64,000 bases of DNA from Paenibacillus caseinilyticus (GTDB lineage Bacteria > Bacillota > Bacilli > Paenibacillales > NBRC-103111). Below the pieces are notes generated by a model, which saw nothing but the letters and a program-made list of their open reading frames with translations, was not told where the DNA came from and made no database searches. This document shows positions 18,352 through 26,684 of the stretch, in pieces (positions within the stretch are counted from its first letter, which is position 1; each line of letters begins with the position of its first letter). The position numbers were made by a program, and so were the translations under genes. The DNA is taken from assembly GCF_027533645.1 (NCBI RefSeq), contig NZ_JAQAGY010000016.1:1-64000 (forward strand), in the 5' to 3' direction.

Positions 18352-19799
18352 GTGAAGCGGGTTTTGGGGCGTATGCCTTAAGTGAAGAGATTCTCCGGGC
18401 CTTGGACAGCCTCGGCTACCAGGAGCCGACGCAGGTGCAGAGCGCTGTCATTCCCGCGGCGCTAGCGGGCAAGGATATCACAGTGAAATCCCATACGGGG
18501 AGCGGCAAGACGGCGTCCTACGGCATTCCTCTCTGCGAACGGGTGGAATGGGAGGAGAACCGGCCGCAGGCCTTGGTCCTGACACCTACCCGCGAGTTGG
18601 CCGATCAGGTCAAAGAGGATCTGACGAATATCGGCCGCTTCAAGCGGATCCGCGTGACGGCACTGTACGGCAAGCAGCCTTTTGCCAAACAGAAGACGGA
18701 GCTGATGCAGAAGGTTCATATCGTCGTGGGCACTCCCGGCCGCGTGATGGACCATATCGAGAAGGACACGCTGGATCTCGAACGGGTCCGTTATCTGGTC
18801 ATCGACGAAGCCGATGAGATGCTGAGCATGGGCTTCATCGAGCAGGTGGAAGCCATCTTACGGGAGCTGCCCCGGGACCGTGTAACGATGTTGTTCTCGG
18901 CTACGCTGCCGAAAGACGTGGAGGATCTCTGCCACCGGTACATGAACGATCCGGAGGATATCGAGATCGCCTCCGCCGGGCGGACGACGGCAGGGATCGA
19001 CCATGCCCTCTTCGAGGTGAGCGAGGAGGGGAAGGCGCAGCTGCTCCGAGATGTGCTCGTGACCGAGAACCCGGACACCTGCATCCTCTTCTGCCGTACG
19101 CAGGGAGGGGTCGATAGTGTCTTCGAGGCGTTGGACGAGCTCGGCTACTCCTGCGGCCGCATTCACGGAGGCATGGAGCAGGACGACCGGTTTGCCGTCA
19201 TGCATGCGTTCCGCCGGGGGGAATTCCGTTTCCTGGTGGCGACGGATGTGGCGGCGAGAGGGATTGACATCGACAATATCACCCACGTGATCAACTACGA
19301 TCTGCCGGTGGACCGGGAGAGCTATGTGCACCGGACGGGGCGTACGGGACGGGCAGGCAAGCAGGGCAAAGCCATCTCTTTCGTGACGGAATCAGATCAT
19401 AAGGCGCTCCGGAATATCGAGAGCTATATCGGGCAGGAGATCCGCCGCGGCGAAGCTCCTTCGCCGGATGAGGTAGCGGAGGCCGAAGCGGCATTCGAGG
19501 CCAAGCGGCAGGTGCAGCCGGTCCCGAAGCAGGATAAGAAGGGACAGCTCGATCAGGACATCATGCAGCTGTACATCAGCGGCGGGAAGAAGAAGAAGAT
19601 CCGGACCGTCGATATCGTCGGCACTCTGGCCAAGATCGAAGGGATGAGCGCTGCGGATATCGGCATCATCAACATTCTCGATAATGTGTCGTATGTCGAT
19701 ATCCATAACGGCAAAGGCCGGTTGGTCATCGAGGCCATGAAGACGACAACCCTGAAGGGGAAGCTGCTCAAGGTGCACGAAGCGAACAAGAAGAGATAA
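18348..19799 (+). CDS. dbpA: ATP-dependent RNA helicase DbpA/YxiN
   Basis: A 483-residue DEAD-box helicase acting on 23S rRNA during 50S assembly. The Q motif is near 25-30, Walker A is [10 protein letters not shown] (about 48-57), and DEAD lies in [13 protein letters not shown], with SAT in LFSATLP and [10 protein letters not shown] as motif VI. The C-terminal ~75 residues ([18 protein letters not shown]...) form the RNA-binding domain of the DbpA/YxiN subfamily, which recognises 23S hairpin 92. The start overlaps the HxlR gene by 4 nt, giving translational coupling, an odd partnership for a ribosome-assembly factor. Confidence 0.93.
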   Translation: MSEAGFGAYALSEEILRALDSLGYQEPTQVQSAVIPAALAGKDITVKSHTGSGKTASYGIPLCERVEWEENRPQALVLTPTRELADQVKEDLTNIGRFKRIRVTALYGKQPFAKQKTELMQKVHIVVGTPGRVMDHIEKDTLDLERVRYLVIDEADEMLSMGFIEQVEAILRELPRDRVTMLFSATLPKDVEDLCHRYMNDPEDIEIASAGRTTAGIDHALFEVSEEGKAQLLRDVLVTENPDTCILFCRTQGGVDSVFEALDELGYSCGRIHGGMEQDDRFAVMHAFRRGEFRFLVATDVAARGIDIDNITHVINYDLPVDRESYVHRTGRTGRAGKQGKAISFVTESDHKALRNIESYIGQEIRRGEAPSPDEVAEAEAAFEAKRQVQPVPKQDKKGQLDQDIMQLYISGGKKKKIRTVDIVGTLAKIEGMSAADIGIINILDNVSYVDIHNGKGRLVIEAMKTTTLKGKLLKVHEANKKR

Positions 19800-19829
19800 G
19801 AGGTAAGAGGGAGACGGAGGCGACCCGGC

Positions 19830-20402
19830 GTGACCCAAGTTCTGTCTGCGGTGTTCATCGGCATCCTGCTGCTGGCTGCACTGTCCATCGTCTATGCCAG
19901 CTGGAAGAACGGCATTACGCCGATGCCTTCCTCGGCGCTGGTCCGTCAGGCCGCAGCCCGGGAGGTGGGCCGGTTCCCGGAGCACCTCCGGGTAGTGGAG
20001 GCCGGTTCCGGCTGGGGCCAGCTCGTACTGCAGCTCGCGAGGCTGTACCCGGACCGGCGGCTGGTCGGGATCGAGAATTCGCCGATCCCTTACGCGTTCT
20101 CCCGGGCCGCAGCGGCAGTGCTGCAGCGCCTGCAGCCGGATGCCTATGGAGGAGCCGGCAGCGGCCGGATCACCTTCCTCCGGCGCGATCTGTACGGGTA
20201 TCCTTACGAGGGGGCGGATCTCGTCGTCTGCTATCTGTTCCCGGGCGCGATGCAGAGGCTGAGCGGCATCTTCCGCCAGCGTCTGCAGCCGGGGACGCGG
20301 GTCGTCAGCATTTATTTTGCCCTGCCGGGGTGGACGGCGGAGCGGGTCGTCACCTGCAGGGATCTCCACCGCACGAAGGTGTATGTGTACCGGGTGCCGT
20401 GA
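19830..20402 (+). CDS. Membrane-anchored class I SAM-dependent methyltransferase
   Basis: A 190-residue protein with one N-terminal membrane segment (VLSAVFIGILLLAALSIVYA) followed by a compact methyltransferase domain. Motif I is VVEAGSGWGQLVL (about 56-68), the acidic residue follows in LVGIENSP, and DLVVCYLFPGAM is motif IV. The target is unknown; such small N-anchored enzymes resemble class I methyltransferases without assigned function. GTG 19830 has GGAGG upstream. It follows dbpA by 30 nt on the same strand and may be co-transcribed. Confidence 0.78.
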   Translation: MTQVLSAVFIGILLLAALSIVYASWKNGITPMPSSALVRQAAAREVGRFPEHLRVVEAGSGWGQLVLQLARLYPDRRLVGIENSPIPYAFSRAAAAVLQRLQPDAYGGAGSGRITFLRRDLYGYPYEGADLVVCYLFPGAMQRLSGIFRQRLQPGTRVVSIYFALPGWTAERVVTCRDLHRTKVYVYRVP

Positions 20403-20424
20403 AGCAGGACGCCAAGCAGAATAG

Positions 20425-20470
20425 ACCGCAGGAGCATCCCGCTGGGAAGCAGGGGCTCTTGCGGTTTTTT
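20425..20470 (+). terminator. Rho-independent terminator
   Basis: ACCGCA (20425-20430) plus GAGC pair with GCTC and TGCGGT, followed by TTTTT. It ends the HxlR-dbpA-methyltransferase transcript. Confidence 0.75.
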
Positions 20471-20511
20471 GGTATGGTCATGAGGTCAAGCCCCCGCTCC
20501 CAGGCCGCAGG

Positions 20512-21012
20512 TTACTCCCAGAACCGGATCCGGAAGATAGCGAGCAGCGAAGCCGCGAAGGAGAAGGAGAAGAACAAGGACATGAGGGGCCGCCTGTCAT
20601 GCAGCACAATCGCCAGGAACATGGCGAAATAAAAGAGAATGGACCAATAAAGGTTCCACCCGATGTTGTATTGGATCAGTCCCTGCGCATGCCAGGCATA
20701 TTCGATAAGGGTGAAGAACGAGATCCAGCCGAGATAGTACCAGAGCTGGATCCGCTGCCTGCCGGGGAAGTAATGGAGGTAAAGCAGCGCCGTACAGGGA
20801 AGCAGGATAAAGGTATTGATGAGATCAATGGCCTTATGGCTCAGCAGGGAATCGGATTGATAGAACCAAGGCAAGTAGTCCGCGCAGAGCACGTTATACA
20901 TGGCGTTGACGAAGGGGACGAAAACCAGGGTCGGATAGTACGTCCTCCACTGTTTGTAAGCTTTGGACGCCAGGGCCCAAAAGAGAAATGCAAGGTTGGT
21001 CAGGATTACCAT
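20512..21012 (-). CDS. CBO0543-family membrane protein
   Basis: A 166-residue protein with five predicted membrane segments and short loops. The pattern (N-terminal LTNLAFLFWALAS, KAIDLINTFILLPCTALLYLH, and FTLIEYAWHAQGLIQYNIGW) matches a Firmicute family of unknown function annotated CBO0543. Trp and Tyr residues are abundant. Its start at 21012 lies 110 nt upstream (in its own direction) of a terminator and repeat copy A. No function can be inferred from its neighbours. Confidence 0.65.
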   Translation of the reverse strand: MVILTNLAFLFWALASKAYKQWRTYYPTLVFVPFVNAMYNVLCADYLPWFYQSDSLLSHKAIDLINTFILLPCTALLYLHYFPGRQRIQLWYYLGWISFFTLIEYAWHAQGLIQYNIGWNLYWSILFYFAMFLAIVLHDRRPLMSLFFSFSFAASLLAIFRIRFWE

Positions 21013-21120
21013 GAGCCGGCCTCCGTTCTCCTTTCCGTTTTTCTCTTAGACTTCCCCGCCGGTGGAAAATGTAACCCCTTAGGAGGGGGGCGCCTTCGGA
21101 ACAGCAGCAGTCCAAAGCCG

Positions 21121-21158
21121 AAAAAGACCTTCGCATCCGTAGGATGGAAGGTCTTTTT
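21121..21158. terminator. Bidirectional terminator preceding repeat copy A
   Basis: AAAAAGACCTTCGCATCC (21121-21138) pairs with 21142-21158, giving U-runs on both strands. On the minus strand it would end the stalk-protein gene at 21295. Confidence 0.85.
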
Positions 21159-21159
21159 T

Positions 21160-21260
21160 GTTGATAGGGAAGAATTTAAATCTCGCCAAGGCTCAATCCT
21201 GTGATCTTATATATCTCATAAACGCGCATCGTCCTTAAAAAGGGCGGTGAAGTCGTTTAT
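21160..21260 (+). repeat. Dispersed structured repeat, copy A
   Basis: One of three copies of a ~95-nt element sharing GAATTTA-ATCTC, AATCCTGT/GATCCTGT and ACGCGCATCGTCCTTAAA. It starts where the U-tract of the preceding terminator ends. In this copy ATAAACG (21218-21224) pairs with CGTTTAT (21254-21260). CATCGTCC (21227-21234) pairs with GGGCGGTG (21242-21249) through two G-U pairs that replace the Watson-Crick pairs of copy B. Confidence 0.85.
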
Positions 21261-21294
21261 CTCGATAGAACCGCATAGGAGGCCGGCCTCCGGA

Positions 21295-22371
21295 CTATTC
21301 TTGCGGAGCTTCGACTACGATCTTCCAGGCGCTGCCGATCGGCGGCAGGCTCTTGGTGAGGACCGGGCCGTAGAACCCGACTACCTTGGCGCCTTTGACC
21401 AGCTTGCCGGCGTCCACCTTCTCGCCCTTCATGTTCACGACCGGAGTCTCGGCGGTAACGCTAAGAACGACCTCGGTTTGCGAGAGCTCGGTCAAGCCGG
21501 TGCCCTTGATGACGACGGAGAAGCTGTCCTTCTTATCTCCGCTGCGTACGTCCTGGATTTCACCCGCTGTAGCGAGGAGGTCCTTGCCTTGCTCCGCATC
21601 AAGCACCGTAATCTTATACGCTGGTGTCTGCGGCGGCAGGCTGAGTGTGGCGAACTTCGCGTGCTCGGCTTCCACGGTCATGCCGATATGCAGATCGGAG
21701 AAGGCGAGCGCGGAGCCGTCTTTCTTCTGAAAGACCGTATCGCTGCCCACATTGAGCACAGTTCCGTTCGTGCCTGTCCCCTGGATCTGGACGGAACGGT
21801 AATTATCCTTATAGGTCACCGCTGTCACTACGCCGGTCGTCCGCTCGTTCTTCTGCGCATCCTCTGTTGTGATCGTCACAGCGTTCCCTTGTACGGATGC
21901 GGAGGTATGCAGCACTTTGCTTACGAAGGAAACCGGTACGTACAGCTTATTCTCGACGAGCGCAGGCGCGGCGCCGAGCGACGTGTACATGCGGTTGATC
22001 GCATACCGGTCTTCGCCGGTCTTCACCGTGGTGAAGATATTGCCTTTGTTCAGTTCGACGGAGAGCGTCTCCTGCTTCCATACGAGCGTGAACCCGAGCT
22101 TCTCGGCTGTGCTGCGCAGCGGAATCATCGGCTCGGCTTGGCCCGGTACCTGATAGCCGGTCTCGGCCAGCGTCTCTTCGCCAATCTTAATGAGAACCGG
22201 AGCAGAGGCCGATTCCGGAGCGGATACGGCTGCTATCGGCAGCGGCATGCTCGTTGTCGTCGAAGCGTAGGCGGCTCCGGTAGACATCAGGGCCGTGGAC
22301 AGGGTGAGCAGGGCCAGGCTTTTTTTCATTGTGCTTTTCTTCATTGTGCTATTCTTCGGTGCGTTCATCAT
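21295..22371 (-). CDS. Secreted copper-amine-oxidase-N (stalk) domain protein
   Basis: A 358-residue exported protein with a signal peptide (MKKSLALLTLSTALMSTGAAYAS). A stalk domain follows at about 75-165 (IPLRSTAEKLGFTLVW, KLYVPVSFVSKVL, NAVTITTE). Residues 175-355 form beta-rich repeats reading 'TTGVVTAV...' and 'VKGAKVVGFYGPVLTKSLPP'. The latter resemble modules in other Paenibacillus wall proteins, but I cannot name the family. The N-terminus has three ATG-containing near-repeats (STMKKSTMKKS). ATG 22371 follows AGAGGAAG. A larger stalk-domain protein lies just upstream on the same strand. Confidence 0.78.
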   Translation of the reverse strand: MMNAPKNSTMKKSTMKKSLALLTLSTALMSTGAAYASTTTSMPLPIAAVSAPESASAPVLIKIGEETLAETGYQVPGQAEPMIPLRSTAEKLGFTLVWKQETLSVELNKGNIFTTVKTGEDRYAINRMYTSLGAAPALVENKLYVPVSFVSKVLHTSASVQGNAVTITTEDAQKNERTTGVVTAVTYKDNYRSVQIQGTGTNGTVLNVGSDTVFQKKDGSALAFSDLHIGMTVEAEHAKFATLSLPPQTPAYKITVLDAEQGKDLLATAGEIQDVRSGDKKDSFSVVIKGTGLTELSQTEVVLSVTAETPVVNMKGEKVDAGKLVKGAKVVGFYGPVLTKSLPPIGSAWKIVVEAPQE

Positions 22372-22580
22372 CTTACTTCCTCTCAGGCTTGTGTAGTGGG
22401 TGCTGCTTTCAAACTCTCAGACGGGCGGGTTCCGCAGAAGGTTGCAAGAACCGACAAAAATAGACACGTCCAATAAATGGAAAATGGGAGGGTTGCAACC
22501 CGAAGAAAGCTGTAACTGAAGGAAAAGCTCTAACCCAAAAGGCCCCGCCCGCTTACGCAGGCAGGACCGTTCTCCTTCGC

Positions 22581-25079
22581 TTATTTGGATTTCACGATAA
22601 TTGTGCGTGTCGGCGCATCCCAGTCCACGGAGAGGTTGAATCCTTCGCAGACGAAGCGGATCGGCACCATCGTCCGGTCGTTGATGATCTGCGGAGGTAC
22701 CTCGAGCGAGACATCCGATCCGTTCGCCCGGGCGGCGGGATTGTCGATCTGGGCCCAGATGGCGTAGCCGCCGAGGGAGGCTTCGACCGACCGGTGCTCA
22801 GCGTTCCACTGGTAAGGCGCTCCCAGGGCGCGAAGCAGATCGCTCAGCGCGTAGAGCGCGGTACCGCTGCGGATGACGGCGGGTTCCGTGAAGGGCACGA
22901 GCTTGCCGTTCAGGGACACGCTCACTTCGTCGCTTCCTCCGGCGAACTCCACTGTGTTCTTCCCGGCGGGAAGCTCGACGACGAAGACGCCGCTGCGGTA
23001 GTAGATCGTAGGCTGCACGGGCTGCCCGTTCACGAGGACGGTCTTCGGTCTGGCATTCAGCTCCGCCGATACGAGGTGCTTCTCGTCGTAGCTCAGGGTC
23101 AGCCCGCCAGCGGTGCGGCCGGCGTCCAGCACTTCGCCGTTGAAGCTCGTGAGCCACAGCCGGCTGTCCTCCGCCGCTCTAGGAGCGAGCTTCACGGTAT
23201 AGCTGCCCCTCGGCAGCAGCACACCGTCTGGGCCGCCGGCAGGCCACGCGCTGCCGTCTACCGTGGCCTCGTACAGCATCCCGGTGCCGCCGCCGATCTC
23301 GTAGACGAAGGTGGAAGGCGCCTCCACACGCAGGTCTGTCTGAGACAGAGGCGTTACTTTCACAGTGGAGCCCAGCGCATAAGGCGCGTACTTGTATTTG
23401 TCCGCATCGCCTACCCGGGATTCGTAGACGGCGACAGGGCGGAAGTGCTTGGCCCCCTCGGCGATCAGGGTGGTGAATTCTAGGCCGGTCTGCCGCTTCG
23501 TCGGCCGCTCTCCCTGATCCGCCCGGTCGACTACGTTGATATCCAGAGAGAGGGAGCCTGCCGAAGCCAGCGTCTTCTGGTGCGTCTCGGCCATCGTGCG
23601 GTAGCGCTCCGGACCTTGGCTCCACAGGGTGAACGGATCTTCCACGATGACTGTGGCTTTATATTGGGAAGCAATGGCTGTCAGTTCCTCCATATCCACA
23701 CCGATTTCGGCCTCCATGTGTGTCTCGATGGCGGTATCGACGTTCGTAAGGAGGAGCTCCAGCGGACGGGGCCAAGTTCCTTTGGAGATAAAATCAAGCA
23801 GCTCCCCGTGATGCTTCGTGATAAGGCGGGTGCGTTCTTTCACGTAGGATTGGAAGAGAGCGTCGTTCTTCGTCCGGTGGTTCGCACTGCCCTCGGTGAA
23901 CAGCTCCAGGGGATCGGTGCCGTACTGCGCCTGGAAGGACGCACGGAACGCACCGCTCATCGGCGTGATCGAAGCCTTGTCCCCGAATGCCGTATTGGGA
24001 GATTCGAAGTAGAGCTCGGCGAGATTGACGCCGTCCCAGTCATAGGCGGTCAAATCCTGCCGGATGACTTCCTTGACCGCTTCCAGGCATTCGGGAATCT
24101 CCAGCGCCATCAGGTAGCGCCAATCGATATGGGCTTCCCCGCCGGCGGCAGTCTTCTGCCGCCACTCCGGGTGGGCGTCCCAGAAGCCTTTGGACACCAT
24201 CGGGAACTCGTACCAGCTGTAGACGAGCAGGCCGTTGACATGCGCACTATGGATGAATTTTTTGTAATAGTCGGACACGAGATGACGGTCATACCAGCTG
24301 CTCAGGAACACCTTGCGGATGCCCATACTCTTCAGCTTCTCGGCCAGCTGCACCGGGTCCTGATCGTAGTAATACCCCCAGTCGATGAAGGCCGACAAGC
24401 CGTCGATCCGTACGTTCGGCTGGATGCCGAAGTAGCCGGTCAAGGTGTCATGGAAAAAGGGAAACCGGTCGAAGCCCCAAGCGTCCCGGGCGTCGAGCGG
24501 CACCCCGAGATAGAGGAAGCGGCCGCTGCCCGCCTGGCCGCCGGACAGGATAGGAGAACCGGAGGTCTTGTCGCTGACGAAGGTTCGGCCATTCTCGATG
24601 GAGAACAACCGCATCGTCAGCTGCTCCTTCCAGTGGATGGCCGTCGACAGATGGGCCTGGTCCGCGATATCGCGAATGCCGACCGTCCCGGATTGGACCT
24701 TCACGCCGAGCTTCGCGGCCAGGTCCGACGGGCCTTCCATGACGAGGCCCAGCCCTTGGCGGGTCTCAGCGGCCAAGGAATCCTGCAGCTGCGGGGGCAG
24801 AGAGGCAGCCGTCGCTTCAGGGACGATGACCAGCTTGGTCTTGGACCAATCGATGGTCTCGGATACGGACATCACTTGTAAGTTCAATCCGACAGACGAC
24901 AGGGCCCTGAGATAAGGCTTGGCTGCGGACTCGTCCACACGGTCTTGGACCAGGATGATCAGCGAAGTACGCTCGCCGGCGGCAGCTGCAGCTCTAACGG
25001 GAGAAGAGAAGGCTGAAGCCTGGACGAGAAGCAGCGCGATTAGTATGACGGAGACCGCGATGTTGAAGCTAGTTTTCAC
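22581..25079 (-). CDS. Large secreted protein with glycosidase-like barrel and stalk domain
   Basis: An 832-residue exported protein. A signal peptide ends near FSSPVRAAAA. Residues ~35-230 resemble a glutamine-amidotransferase-like or Rossmann region (LIILVQDRV...LVMEGPSDLAAKLG). Residues ~235-530 look like a TIM-barrel hydrolase of the PgaB/DUF4015 kind (FIDWGYYYDQDPVQLAEKLK, VFLSSWYDRH, WDGVNLAELYFESP, with acidic residues at strand ends). After beta-rich linkers, the last ~110 residues are a stalk domain (TALYALSDLLRALGAPYQW, RTMVPIRFVCEGFNLSVDW). GTG 25079 has GGAGGG upstream. I infer a wall- or exopolysaccharide-directed glycosidase, but the barrel assignment needs structure comparison. 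Confidence 0.7.
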   Translation of the reverse strand: MKTSFNIAVSVILIALLLVQASAFSSPVRAAAAAGERTSLIILVQDRVDESAAKPYLRALSSVGLNLQVMSVSETIDWSKTKLVIVPEATAASLPPQLQDSLAAETRQGLGLVMEGPSDLAAKLGVKVQSGTVGIRDIADQAHLSTAIHWKEQLTMRLFSIENGRTFVSDKTSGSPILSGGQAGSGRFLYLGVPLDARDAWGFDRFPFFHDTLTGYFGIQPNVRIDGLSAFIDWGYYYDQDPVQLAEKLKSMGIRKVFLSSWYDRHLVSDYYKKFIHSAHVNGLLVYSWYEFPMVSKGFWDAHPEWRQKTAAGGEAHIDWRYLMALEIPECLEAVKEVIRQDLTAYDWDGVNLAELYFESPNTAFGDKASITPMSGAFRASFQAQYGTDPLELFTEGSANHRTKNDALFQSYVKERTRLITKHHGELLDFISKGTWPRPLELLLTNVDTAIETHMEAEIGVDMEELTAIASQYKATVIVEDPFTLWSQGPERYRTMAETHQKTLASAGSLSLDINVVDRADQGERPTKRQTGLEFTTLIAEGAKHFRPVAVYESRVGDADKYKYAPYALGSTVKVTPLSQTDLRVEAPSTFVYEIGGGTGMLYEATVDGSAWPAGGPDGVLLPRGSYTVKLAPRAAEDSRLWLTSFNGEVLDAGRTAGGLTLSYDEKHLVSAELNARPKTVLVNGQPVQPTIYYRSGVFVVELPAGKNTVEFAGGSDEVSVSLNGKLVPFTEPAVIRSGTALYALSDLLRALGAPYQWNAEHRSVEASLGGYAIWAQIDNPAARANGSDVSLEVPPQIINDRTMVPIRFVCEGFNLSVDWDAPTRTIIVKSK

Positions 25080-25229
25080 TATGATGTTACCCTCCTATGG
25101 AAGCTGCATGGTGTCCAGTCCCGCATGGTTTCCTTACCTGCTCTTGTAAGAAAGGGGATGAGACTATTGGACTATGAATCTCTCTATTATAAACCAACCT
25201 CTGCCAATATCAATCCATTTTTATACAGG

Positions 25230-25259
25230 AAAAAGCCCCCAAACCCGCAGGCTGGGGGC
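25230..25259 (-). terminator. Rho-independent terminator after csbD-like gene
   Basis: GCCCCCA and TGGGGGC arms (25235-25241 and 25253-25259) with a U-run on the minus strand, 20 nt after the CsbD stop. Confidence 0.85.
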
Positions 25260-25278
25260 CGTATCCGCTCGAGTACGG

Positions 25279-25452
25279 CTATTCTTTGAGCTTGCCGATG
25301 CCTTCCTGCACTTCGCCTTTCAGCTTGTCCAGTTTGCCTTCGGCTTGAAGGGATTTATCGTCAGTGGCGTTGCCGATCTGGTCTTTGATTTCACCTTTTA
25401 CTTTGGAAACGCCGCCTTTGATCTTGTCACTGAGTCCTTGTGTGCTGCTCAT
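25279..25452 (-). CDS. CsbD-family stress protein
   Basis: A 57-residue, highly charged protein rich in Lys, Gly and Glu. GLSDKIKGGVSKVKGEIKD followed by GKLDKLKGEVQEGIGKLKE is the classic CsbD pattern. CsbD-like proteins are small, soluble and induced in general (SigB-type) stress in Bacillus; the molecular role is unknown. ATG 25452 has AGGAGATGG upstream and is preferred to an in-frame start 18 nt earlier. It is monocistronic with its own terminator. Confidence 0.9.
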   Translation of the reverse strand: MSSTQGLSDKIKGGVSKVKGEIKDQIGNATDDKSLQAEGKLDKLKGEVQEGIGKLKE

Positions 25453-25686
25453 CGTTACCATCTCCTTCAAGTAAGGTTGCTTCTTATTACCCGGCCCAGG
25501 GGGAGGCTAAACGAATCCCCTGGGATTCCGTTCCATTGGGGGCAATGCCGTGACTGCAGGATGCGGGAGGAAGTGGGAAATAGGGATGGGAGCTATGGTA
25601 GAATAGGATTACAGAGCCACCGGCTAACCTCGGCTGAGGGGTATAGAAGCGCAGGCGAGGTCTATACAAGAACGGGAGACGGCGGA

Positions 25687-26010
25687 ATGAATCCTTATAC
25701 CGAGAGAGTTATCGGAATTATCAAGGAAATACCGGAAGGAACCGTGATGACGTACGGGCAGATTGCGGCTTTGGCCGGCAGCCCCAGAGCAGCGCGGCAG
25801 GTCGTCCGTATCTTGCATTCGATGAGCAGGGCCCACCGGCTTCCCTGGCACCGGGTGGTCAATGCCAAAGGGGAGATTGCCATGCGGGACGAGGAGTCGA
25901 GGGAGAAGCAGAAGCTTTATTTGGAGAGCGAAGGCGTGGAAATGGGCCCGGGCGACCGCATCGACTTGGAGCGGTACCGGCATGAGCCGGGGGAGTTTGC
26001 GTTGGAATGA
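25687..26010 (+). CDS. Alkyltransferase-like protein (MGMT family, Cys replaced by Trp)
   Basis: A 107-residue protein with the C-terminal fold of O6-alkylguanine-DNA alkyltransferase. PEGTVMTYGQIAALAGSPRAARQVVRIL carries the recognition helix and its arginine finger. The active-site motif PCHRVV is replaced by PWHRVV, so alkyl transfer is impossible. In E. coli and yeast, such Atl proteins bind O6-alkylguanine and hand the lesion to nucleotide excision repair. ATG 25687 follows GGGAG. Its stop overlaps by 4 nt an alternative start of the next gene. Confidence 0.92.
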   Translation: MNPYTERVIGIIKEIPEGTVMTYGQIAALAGSPRAARQVVRILHSMSRAHRLPWHRVVNAKGEIAMRDEESREKQKLYLESEGVEMGPGDRIDLERYRHEPGEFALE

Positions 26011-26048
26011 ACTATAACCACCCCGAGTGGGAACGGAGGGCGGTCCTG

Positions 26049-26504
26049 ATGAATGATACTTATCGCCGTACATTGTGGGGAGTTGCTTATGGACTGGTGG
26101 CCAGTGTTATCTTCAGTCTATTTATTGCCGTATTGGCTAATGGGTTGGCTGGAGGGGGCGGTGCGGAGGGATGGTTCTGGTTTTTCGGCGGGTTAAGTAT
26201 TCCTTTGTGTATTACACTCGGGATTGCCGGTTACTTTCACGCCTTTCAAGCCCTGAGTAGATCAAAGTTCTGGTTCTTATGTGCTTTCATTGGTTTTATC
26301 AATGTGTTATATATGGGAACTGCCGGCGCGATCATGGGAAGTTCTCTTGCATTTGGCGGGCTCCGCCAAGTGAATGTCTCCGGTTATTGGGTATGGGGCC
26401 CAGTCTATGCGATCTGTTGTTTGCCGCTATCCACTGCGGCCGCCGCGTTTCTCCTGAGCGCGTTCCGGAATTTTTTGAAAATCCGGGGACTGCTGCAGGA
26501 GTGA
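26049..26504 (+). CDS. Four-span membrane protein of unknown function
   Basis: A 151-residue protein with four hydrophobic segments (about 10-32, 42-60, 72-92 and 110-133) and Gly-rich turns (LANGLAGGGGAEGWFWFFGG). I do not recognise the family. ATG 26049 is chosen because GGAGGG lies 8 nt upstream; an in-frame ATG at 26007 overlaps the stop of the alkyltransferase-like gene and would add 14 residues. The two genes probably form one transcript ending at the hairpin at 26543. Confidence 0.65.
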   Translation: MNDTYRRTLWGVAYGLVASVIFSLFIAVLANGLAGGGGAEGWFWFFGGLSIPLCITLGIAGYFHAFQALSRSKFWFLCAFIGFINVLYMGTAGAIMGSSLAFGGLRQVNVSGYWVWGPVYAICCLPLSTAAAAFLLSAFRNFLKIRGLLQE

Positions 26505-26542
26505 AAGATATCCTCCTGGCACGTACCGATTGCAATCGTCCT

Positions 26543-26571
26543 AACCTCTCCCCCTTTCCAGGGGAGGGGTT
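26543..26571 (+). terminator. Stem-loop terminator
   Basis: AACCTCTCCCC and GGGGAGGGGTT form an 11-bp stem with a short loop and a weak T-run (TTATTTG). Confidence 0.6.
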
Positions 26572-26684
26572 ATTTGCCGTGGTCCTCCGTGTCCTTAAGA
26601 GTGCTTTAGAAAGCACATGGACTCCGCATAGGCTGGTAAAATATTCATGTTTATGGAAGCCAACCGGAGATGGAGGAAGCATAG

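Noticed and set aside
21247-24881. Frames of 409 and 433 codons opposite the stalk-domain genes
   Set aside because: Both are complementary to well-supported secreted proteins and lack start signals.
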